Source of the DNA: Euperipatoides rowelli
Lineage: Eukaryota; Onychophora; Udeonychophora; Euonychophora; Peripatopsidae
DNA: 17,483 nt
Strand: one strand, 5' to 3'
NCBI GenBank assembly: GCA_003024985.2
Contig: PXIH01S0020339.1
The translations under genes and the position numbers were made by a program. How positions within the stretch are numbered: position 1 is the stretch's first letter; each line of letters begins with the position of its first letter. This document shows positions 7,529-15,710 of the stretch, in pieces. The notes under the pieces were generated by a model. That model was not told where the DNA came from. It saw nothing but the letters and a program-made list of their open reading frames with translations, and made no database searches.

Positions 7529-10351
7529 TATGTAGCCTATTCTACTGATTTCTGAGTTGATAGACTGTTGTAATTTATATGTGATATTGCTGGATAATGG
7601 ATTTTATATTTTTTGATGGTATGTTTTATACCTAGGCTAATTTCCTTGTTTGTAACTATAAAAATTTGCTAAACTCATAGGTTGTAAGTTGAAAAACTTG
7701 AACATTAAATAATAAATAAATTACTACTATTTAGGTTTTAATATAAGCCCATAGCAACAAACTTCCGAGAGTAGCAATTTGGCTCCTTTACACCATTATC
7801 TTATGATGTTTTTTATTTTTTTATAGGCTAGGCTACATATTTTTATTTGTAAATGCAAAATCATAATAGATCAGTTGATAATGATTTTTATTTATTAAAA
7901 TGTTTTTTTAAGAATGCTGGGAAAAATAAACATAAAATCAAAATATAAGTTGAGCCATAAAGAGTTTATTAATGGTACAAAACAAAAATAACACGCAAAT
8001 TACATAAGCTTTCATGGAAATTTGTTATTTAGAAAATTATTATTATTTTTTTTTTTTCAAAAATTGGGGTTTAGGCTACAGTATATATTTTTGCACCGGA
8101 TCTCAGGGCACATTAATTCCATCCCTGTAATTATTATTTGTCCATTCTTTGTGAATGAAGTGTAGTAGGCTATTAAAAATATGAAACGGGTAAAAAAAAA
8201 ATATTCTTATAATTTTACCTTTTTTTTATTTTTCAAACAGATATAGGCTAAACTTAAAAGGTTTGTACAGTTGCAAAAACAACATAAGTATAAACAAAGA
8301 ACATGATAAACACACAAAAACACCGTTATAAAATGTATTTTGCAACAAAAAGTAAATTTCAAGCGTAAAAACAAATATACAGCATTATAAAAACAATAGA
8401 ATACATCCCTGTTCAACTTTTTTTGTTTCAAAATCACCAAAATCAGGGGGAAAAAAGTAGCCATGTTTTTGTTTATTTCTTAAAACTTTGATGTGTTTTT
8501 TTTTTTTTTGAGAGAGAGGCTGGGAGGGGGGGGGGAAGCTACCAACTTTTGTCAATTAGCCATAAATTAATGGCCAATTAGCCCAATTTTGCTATTGTGT
8601 AAAGCATTGGATAACAAGGAAATAAACAATGTTATTTTTTTTGTCTTCAATACTGTAGGCTAATTTAAAAGTTATTTTTTTTTATAAACAAAATTATGAG
8701 CATTGCCGTTATAGAGTTTGAACACTATTATGCCTATTACTTAATTGGCTATTAAAAGTGGTGACAACAGTAGAATGTTAACCACAATCTGCCGCTTTCG
8801 TTTAATAAATAAATGAAATACACATGGCCTATTTAAGTTCAAGGAAATGAAAATTTCATCTCTGCCATCTATTCTATAGCTTGTCAATACCATATATCTC
8901 ACTTTGAAAGGGCATTTGCATATAGGCCTATACTGTATGCCTGGATCACATATAAGGGTTAAACATATATAAAAGACAATGATTGTAAAATATTAAAATT
9001 ATTTACAACTATTGCAGTAGGAACCCACTACATATAGCCTACTACATATAATTACTTAACCGCTTTATGCAATTTAAAAACTCACACCAAAGCCACAAAC
9101 AGAGAAACAGTACAAAAGCCTTTAAATAGCCATCACTTAACAATAGGCTACTTCTTCACAAGCCATCACACAAGAATTACAATTTTTTATCAGCTTGACT
9201 TGATTGAAGCTAACATTGCTGTGTGTATTTTCAATTATATTGTTTAAATGGTTGTTGAATTATCACAGTTTCACAGTTATCTATCACCTTAACGAATATA
9301 AACTATTGATTGCTTCTCTGTCCATGGCCATGTTCATTATTCTCTCTAGGGGTGGGCCACCAATACTGCTTGACATGTGGATTTAGTAGGACTGGGATTG
9401 AAAGCATCCACTGCAACAGCAACAGTTTTTTCATGAGCAGACGGTTGGTCATTTGTTTGCGAAGGCAAACACTTTGACTCTTTAAACTCTACATATCAAG
9501 CTTTTATGTTTTTGTGGTCTGGAGGCAATCGTTTATATTCTCTTCGGAAGTTGCGCCAAACAATGATAATCGATTTGCTCCTGTGAAATCACAAGCTACT
9601 TTGAGCCATTTTCTGCATAGAGGCCATTTTGGATTCTGACGAGTTCAGTATGGTGTCTGGGTGGCAGTCTTCACCAACCCAAATCCCAAAATCACTGCTG
9701 ATTGGTTAACGATTAGGCTGACAGAAGTTGTATAAAACTGATCAAAATCGATCAAAAAAAGATTTATTGTGTCTTATCATTGTGGGCATAGTTGTTTATT
9801 AAGTAGTAGGAATTAGGGTTCAGGTTGGGGTGAAGGTTGGAACTGTAAATATAAAAAAATAAGGTAGTTGAACATTTAACATTCACATGTGTTTGTTGAT
9901 TGCAGTGCCAACTAATGTTACCCAACATGCATTGTTTATTTCAACTTATAACATTTTTAAAAAAAAAATAATTTTTATTAATGAAAGAAAGACTGTATTT
10001 GTTTTTCCTGTTACAATAATATAACTATGAACATTAATTTATTTATGAAGTCAGCTACCCAGGTGTGTACATGGCATGCAGGTTCAAGTTAACCACTACA
10101 ATGGTCCTCCTTCATTTCAAATTAGTTGTCATCAAAACCATGTTTAGCTTACAACATGATTAATTTCATTAGCTAAGTTCCATAGTACAATACATTGTGT
10201 TAATAAAGCTAAGATGTACCAACTAGTATAGGGAAGTAAAGATACTTTGTCATAAACCTTTCTTGTTCAATTTAATATGAGCTTAGTTATGTATATTATT
10301 TTTTTTTAACATTTTTCTATCTAATTGTTTTCATTTTATTTTCTATCTTAG

Positions 10352-10405
10352 GTTACGACATCAATTTGTCCAGCAAATAACAGACCCATTGCTAGGGTCA
10401 CACAG
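10352..10405 (+). CDS. ALDH7A1: ALDH7A1 exon 2
   Basis: These 54 nt encode 18 residues, VTTSICPANNRPIARVTQ (63-80), the antiquitin block in which CPANN and PIARV are characteristic. The exon is flanked by TCTTAG on the left and GTGCGC on the right, both phase 0, and joins directly to E62 of exon 1. The sequence is in the N-terminal part of the NAD-binding domain. It is too short to appear as an ordinary open frame and was found by matching the expected continuation of exon 1. Confidence 0.93.
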
Positions 10406-10658
10406 GTGCGCTAAATTTTCCATAATTATAATTTGTTGAATTAAAAGTTTTGTCTCTAAATTTGAAGTGGGAAACTACAGTCCTGGGGCCACATGTGGGC
10501 TTTGAATATTTTTTTTGCAATTTCTGTCACACAAAATTTAAACATTTCATTGGCTTTTGAAGAGAAAGCGGTTATATTTTACTTCATACTGGCTGCTCAG
10601 TTCAGTCTCTGTTTTCTTTTAAAAATCACTTGATGACTAAAATTCTTAATGAAATGTT

Positions 10659-10907
10659 GTTCAGTTTCCGTTATCGGCCCACCAATATGGCTGACAGTAA
10701 GTTGAAATTATCTAGATCGACGCTTAGCAAAAGATTATTTCACCTCTAGATTATCCTAGGGTTCAGGGTTATGATAAGGTTAGGACTGTAAAGAAAAAAT
10801 ACTAAAATCGGCAAGAAAAATGACTAATTCCCCACGCTAGTACATTTAAGTTGTCGCAAGACTCGTAGCGTTAAATATGTTGGTGAGCATATAACGAAAT
10901 CTGACCA
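10659..10907. mobile_element. MITE copy 2 (about 249 bp, 7-bp TSD)
   Basis: This copy has the same body and ends as the element at 4384-4627, in the same orientation. The left end reads TTTCCGTTATCGGCCCACCA and the reverse complement of the right end reads TTTCGTTATATGCTCACCA. AAATGTT is present on both sides (10652-10658 and 10908-10914), a convincing 7-bp target-site duplication. Shared internal words include GACAGTAAGTTGAAATTATC, CTCTAGATTATCCTA and AAGTTGTCGCA. Confidence 0.8.
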
Positions 10908-10990
10908 AAATGTTTCTACTTAATTGCGCAGTGCATTAATACAATTATGAATAAGTTAATCATTATTTCAAAGCAGTTTTATAAAATTTT

Positions 10991-11864
10991 TGGGAATAAA
11001 AACTGACGCCAAAAGAACAGACCAAACTGAAAATACTTACAGGTCTGTGAACTCTTTCATTGGACAAAACATGTCCAAAAAGAGCCTATGGTGAGAGAGC
11101 CATTGTTAGCGAAAATCCTGCTGAATGGCTCACTATAAAAGCCAAAAGGATCAGTTTGTTCGGGACTTCAACCAGCGTATTCCAGCCAGGGTATTGTACC
11201 CTGTTTCGCTGAATTCATCTCCAGCCAGGGTTAAGCCCTGTTCTTCAGCCTGGGTTATCCCAGTTCCAGTAATACAGTATTCCAGATTGTTAGCCTACTT
11301 TGTGGCTACAAAATAAGAAATAAGCTTAGTCAGAGGCCAGTCAGGCTTACTAAAATAATCCATAGTATAAGTAGAAAGCCACCGTCCGACCTTATACTTT
11401 TTTCCATCATATAAGTTAGGGAGTGATAATGAGGCTTCCATTCGCTGATTCCAAGAAGACTGCAAGTACCGGTGATGTATTAAGTCTTGTTGTTACTGCT
11501 ATAACCTTTCCAAATGTTACTGCTAATTGTATCAATCCATTCTTTTATAAAATCATGATCATGTCCAGCACGAACACACACACCAGTATAAATTATATTA
11601 TTTATTTTGTTAGTGTACATTTTATATAATATAATATTGTCCATATTATACTGTGATATATTTGCAATAACTGAATATATATTTTATCCAAGAATAAAAA
11701 AATGATTCCAACTTATATCTTTGTTTCTGAGTTTCTTTGTGTCTGAACTTCATTTCTGAGAGCCTAGGATTCGCTGGGGTAAAAAACATCTGACACTCGT
11801 CCACAACTGCAAAGGCTGATACTATTATTAGTACTAGGACCTACCCTCGTCCCTCACATATTTG
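10991..11864 (+). repeat. Left arm of the inverted repeat, with nested small hairpins
   Basis: This arm contains four short stem-loops. Three form a tandem cluster: CAGGGTATTGTACCCTG (11187-11203), CAGGGTTAAGCCCTG (11226-11240) and CTGGGTTATCCCAG (11250-11263). The fourth is GGACA-loop-TGTCC at 11062-11076. The first is lost or altered in the other arm, while the second and third are mirrored there. Confidence 0.85.
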
Positions 11865-11880
11865 GCACAGTCGACAGGAT
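11865..11880. other. Loop of the inverted repeat
   Basis: These 16 nt (GCACAGTCGACAGGAT) separate the arms. They contain GTCGAC and are themselves partly symmetrical, so the palindrome continues almost to its exact centre. Confidence 0.8.
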
Positions 11881-12740
11881 CAAATATGTGAGGGTAGGTC
11901 CTGGTACTAATAATAGTATCAGCCTTTGCAGTTGTGGACGAGTGTCTGAGATATTTTTTACCCCCGCGAATCCTAGGCTCTCAGAAATGAAGTTCAGACA
12001 CAAAGAAAATCAGAAACAAAGTTATAAGTTGGAATCATTATTTTATTCTTGGATAAAATATATATTCAGTTATTGCAAATATATAGTATAATATTGACAA
12101 TATTATAATTTATATAAAATATACACTAACAAAATACATATTAGAATTTATACTGGTGTGTGTGTGCTTGCTGGACATGATCATGATTTTATAAGAGAAT
12201 GGATTGATATGATTAGCAGTAATATTTGGAAATGTTATAGCAGTAACAAGACTTAATACATTACCTTCTTGGAATCAGTGAATGGAAGTCTCATTATCAC
12301 TCCATAACTTATATGATGGAAAAAAGTATAAGGCCGGATGGTGGCTTTCTACTTATACTATGGGATTATTTTAGTAAGCCTGACTGGCTTCTGACTAAGC
12401 TTATTTCTTATTTTGTAGCCACACAGTGCAAACGGTCTGGAATACTGTATTACTGGAACTGGGATAACCCAGGCTGAAGAACAGGGCTTAACCCTGGCTG
12501 GAGATGACTTCAGTAAAACAACCTGGCTGGAATACGCTGGTTGAAGTCCGCTTCTTCAAGTCCCGAACAAACTGATCCTTTTGGCTTTTATAGTGAGCCA
12601 AAGGATTCAGCAGGATTTTCGCTAACAATGGCTCTCTCACTATAGGCTCTTTTTGGACATGTTTTGTCCAATGAGAGAGCTCACAGACCTGTAAATCTTC
12701 AGTTTGGTCTGGTCTTTTTGGCGGTCAGTTTTTATTCCCA
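11881..12740 (-). repeat. Right arm of the inverted repeat
   Basis: This is the reverse complement of 10991-11864. Mirrored stem-loops are visible at about 12468-12481 (CTGGGATAACCCAG) and 12482-12496 (CAGGGCTTAACCCTG). It keeps a 14-nt segment near 12541-12560 that the left arm has lost, which shows that the arms have diverged separately. Confidence 0.85.
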
Positions 12741-13261
12741 TATGGAGGCTTAGTCTCATGATGATGAGGACATGAGTTGGTCATTTGACAGCAAGTGGAG
12801 GTTGTGTTTCTTTGTAAGCTAACTGTCTTCACTTGCTACTGCTTTTTATAGTAAAGTGCTTGTTATTGCTGTTTTATTGTAGGTTAAGTATTAATGAAAT
12901 ATTTACTGCCTTATTACTGTTTTATAATATTGCCCTTATTTGTTGTTTTTTACAAAACAGTCCATTTGTAAAAAGAAAAATTGTTTGGGTTATTAAGCAA
13001 AAAAGTCTTTGCTGAAAATGGTTTAGCAGAAAAGTTTATATGGTAGCAATGTACAGTTTACTGTATATTATTATCTAATACATTCTCTATAATACAGCAC
13101 ACTTTACGCATACACATTGCACACAAACAAAATAATGAGGGATAAGTTTTATTTACTGTATATAAAAAAAAAAGATGAGAACAAATACATATACAGTATA
13201 TCTTCTGTAACTTCTTTGGGTCCTCTTCTGGATTGATATCATTTCTTACCTTTAAATTATA

Positions 13262-13420
13262 CAGACAGGAATAATATGCTGTCCGTATATTATTTATTAT
13301 TATTTATTATTACTTATTATTCAGATGGAATAATATGCTGTCCGTATATTATTTATTATTTATTATTACTTATTATTCAGACAGGAATAATATGCTGTCT
13401 GTGATTATTTATTTATTAGT
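13262..13420. repeat. Minisatellite, about 2.6 units of 56-60 bp
   Basis: Units begin CAGACAGGAATAATATGCTG at 13262, with a variant at 13322 and again at 13378, each followed by GTCCGTATATTATTTATTAT and TTATTA-rich sequence. Spacing is 60 then 56 bp, the difference coming from a TTA-rich segment. The third unit contains a perfect hairpin, CAGACAG-10 nt-CTGTCTG, and then breaks off. Confidence 0.85.
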
Positions 13421-15129
13421 TAGCAATACATGTTAGAATAATATTAGAAAACTTTATTATTACATTGTCTTATATTGTACATATACAGTAAGTTGTTGTT
13501 GGAATATGAATATATAAGAAGCTGGAAATACAGCTCTTTGGAGGTGTAATTACAGGGTTATTATAATTTATTCAAGAATAGATTCTAAGTATAATTACAT
13601 TATTTGAATAGTTTCAAAGTTTTATTTAAATGCTCTAGTAACATTGCCGAACACTAAAGAAGCTAAGCTCTTGTACCTTATTTTTTTTATTTAGGCATGA
13701 AAATAAAATATTCAGCTTAAAGAAACTTAAAAATTGTGCAAAAAAATAATTATAATTTTTTTTTATGTACAGTATGTTAATATGTTATGCTTAATAAATT
13801 AATACTTTATCTGACTCAAATGCCGATAAGTTAGACAACAGTAACCAAATTAGTCAGGTATCTGGCTCTAGTTGACTTTTCCTTCTTTGGTCTTCAAATT
13901 AAACATAATTTGGTTCCCTCAACGCATCTAGTCCATTATTTGGTGTAATCCTCATTTTCATAAAACTTTTCATGCTTTTTAGTATGAAATATACTTTCAA
14001 AAAGAATTGTCAGACTTTTTGATCTATTTTGCTATTTTAAAACTTTTTTTTTTGCATTTCCCAACATGTAAAAAATAAAAATAAAATAGATTAATTTTAA
14101 CATGTAATTCTTTCTTTACTATTACAGTAAGTATCAAGGATAATTAATTGGTTATTATTTAGACATGATTGAAACCATTCAAAAAGAACAGAAAAGCGTT
14201 GGAAAGTAAAAGAACAATGTTAGATTATTTTTGTAAACTCCCAGCAAAAAAAAAAAAAACTAAAAGCAATGAGCTTTTATAGCCTCACTTCTTTCTTCGA
14301 TTGATTGTTGTAGATTTTTATAGCCTACATTGATATGATATTGTTTATATTGTATTTTTCAATCTGCTTTCCTGTTTGTGGATATACAATATGTATTTAC
14401 TTAATGTTTCCAGTTATTTTATTGTGGGTTTTTTTTTAATAATGCTTACAAATATTGTAAATTTTTAAAAAATAAATAAAGGCAATACCCCATCTAGGGT
14501 TACTGGATTGGAAGAACTGTCCAAGAACTTCAACCGGCCATTTGTTTTTCACTATGATTGTTTATACATTTTTCTTCTTTATCCCCCCCCCCCTTAAATT
14601 TAAAAATATATATATTTTTTTGTAATGCTAGATGAGTGAAATTTAGTCATACTTAAAAAGTTAAGTACTTTTTGTTAAACAGTCATATTTTTCATTCTTT
14701 TTAGGCCACAAAACTGAAAATGAGCCTTGTAATTTGCATTGAAAAAAGGTTTATATTGGTTAATTTAGGTAGAAATTACAATTTAGTTTGAATTAGAAAA
14801 CCATTGCGTACAATATTTGATCTTTTTTTTTTATTGTATATGTTGTATGCTTGTAATGTGTTTGTTGGAGTGGAGGTGGGATTAATTTTATAAATTAATC
14901 TGATTTCAATTTTTTTGTGTCAAAAATGGACCTAGAAGATTGATCCAGTGATTTCCTCTAATATGAGTGTAAAGTTTAAAGATGTAAATGCCACTTGTGT
15001 AAAGTGATGCAATTACAACAAAGTTTATATAAAATCTTTAAACGAGTAGCCAAAAATGAGTCTATTAGAAATAAGCAGATTAGTCTACAGGTTATTCTAA
15101 AATTTTGAGAAATCAATCAAAAATAAGAA

Positions 15130-15300
15130 AGATCTAATTTTTGATAAAGAGAACAAATCTACATAACTTTTATCTATAATTATTTTAGAAGTTATTTTCT
15201 GTACCATTCCCTATATATCTTTCTTACAACAAGGTGACTAAAACTGAACAATAGCCTACTCTAAATGTGACCTCACTAATGATTTATAAATGATAAAACC
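15130..15300 (-). pseudogene. Decayed LINE reverse-transcriptase fragment (minus strand)
   Basis: Read on the minus strand from about 15300, the frame gives IYKSLVRSHLE, stop, AIVQF, stop, SPCCKKDI, stop, GMVQK. This matches the CR1/L2-type RT block of the form YKSLVRPHLEYA.QFWSP...KDIE...VQ. Tyr and Trp codons of the family have become stops. Weaker similarity (SYVDLFSLY) continues to about 15130 and perhaps further left. It is opposite in orientation to ALDH7A1 and is a different, older copy from the LINE at 522-2775. Confidence 0.65.
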
Positions 15301-15644
15301 ACCTGATTAATTTGATTAATTTTGAACTGTGTGATGTGTTACCTTTGCAATAAAATGTGAAAAATATTTAAAGAGTAAATCCTGGTCTTAACAAATTTAA
15401 TAGAACTAAAATCTGTATAATTGATAAATAAAGGAAAGAGAGTACACCAAACTTTTATGGTAAAAATGATAATAGACCCAATTAAAATAACATTGCAATA
15501 TAATAATCCATACCTGTGCATGATTGTGCCTGCTTCTTTTCATAATAATGAAGATTGAAAAACAAATTTTTTTTAAGTAGTTTCTATTGCATTTTTAAAA
15601 CTTTATTTAATTGTGGTGTATTTTTTTTTCTATTTTTTAACCAG

Positions 15645-15710
15645 GCGGATCTCAAAGATTATAACAAAACAGCCCAAGCCTGCAAGGAAGCATGGGAGAA
15701 ATGGGCAGAG
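15645..15710 (+). CDS. ALDH7A1: ALDH7A1 exon 3
   Basis: These 66 nt encode 22 residues (81-102), starting ADLKDYNKTAQACKEAWEKW and ending AE. This corresponds to the antiquitin helix in which a D-Y pair and a KEAW-K-WA pattern are characteristic. Splice sites are TTAACCAG before and GTGAAT after, both phase 0, so it continues exon 2 in frame. Total coding sequence in this window is 102 codons of a protein that is normally about 510-540 residues. The expected next block (IPAPKRGE in antiquitins) and the catalytic Cys and Glu were not found before the window ends. Confidence 0.93.

Larger units (their letters stand above)
6325..10351 (+). other. ALDH7A1: ALDH7A1 intron 1 (4,027 bp)
   Basis: This phase-0 intron runs from GT at 6325 to a T-rich acceptor ending in TTAG at 10351. 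It is AT-rich and holds a decayed RT fragment near 7444-7528, a possible cassette exon at 7149-7220, homopolymers at 6905 and 8496-8535, and a dense set of TAGGCTA/TAGCCTA words between 6970 and 9150. No other gene is supported on either strand. The open frames at 8207-8464 (-) and 9204-9386 (+) are low-complexity or unrecognised and are not called. Confidence 0.85.
10991..12740. mobile_element. 1.75-kb near-perfect inverted repeat (foldback-type element)
   Basis: The left arm (10991-11864) and right arm (11881-12740) are reverse complements over their whole length, with a 16-nt loop between them. The outer ends pair as TGGGAATAAAAACTGAC and its complement. The innermost pairing is CCCTCACATATTTG (11851-11864) with CAAATATGTGAGGG (11881-11894). 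By eye the arms are about 90-95% identical, with indels of 5-14 nt: the left arm lacks a 14-nt segment present near 12541-12560, and the right arm lacks about 13 nt of the left near 11461-11473. No protein is recognised in either arm; open frames at 11125, 11423 and 11888 are incidental. No clear target-site duplication was found. It lies inside ALDH7A1 intron 2, so the pre-mRNA should fold into a long double-stranded hairpin. Confidence 0.9.
10406..15644 (+). other. ALDH7A1: ALDH7A1 intron 2 (5,239 bp) with repeat insertions
   Basis: This phase-0 intron runs from GT at 10406 to TTAACCAG at 15644. It contains MITE copy 2, the 1.75-kb inverted repeat, a minisatellite and a minus-strand RT remnant. 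About 12741-13261 and 13421-14900 are AT-rich sequence in which no gene or repeat family is recognised. The open frame at 12833-13015 has no recognisable protein. Confidence 0.85.

Noticed and set aside
8207-8464. Minus-strand Cys/Phe/Leu-rich open frame of 85 codons.
   Set aside because: It arises from AT-rich low-complexity intron sequence, without domain or conserved motif.
9800-9880. Words GGGTTCAGG and GGAACTGTAAA resembling the MITE interior, as a possible third copy.
   Set aside because: No matching ends or consistent alignment over more than short words.
10476-10560. GGGGCCACATGTGGGC-type sequence reminiscent of the ends of some hAT transposons.
   Set aside because: Only one end is seen, with no inverted partner or target duplication, so the resemblance is too weak to call.
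11125-12091. Open frames at 11125-11316, 11423-11629 and 11888-12091.
   Set aside because: All lie inside the palindrome arms, are short, match no known protein and are broken in the partner arm.
13262-13420. Regular repeats considered as a CRISPR array.
   Set aside because: These are contiguous tandem units without unique spacers, in an animal genome.
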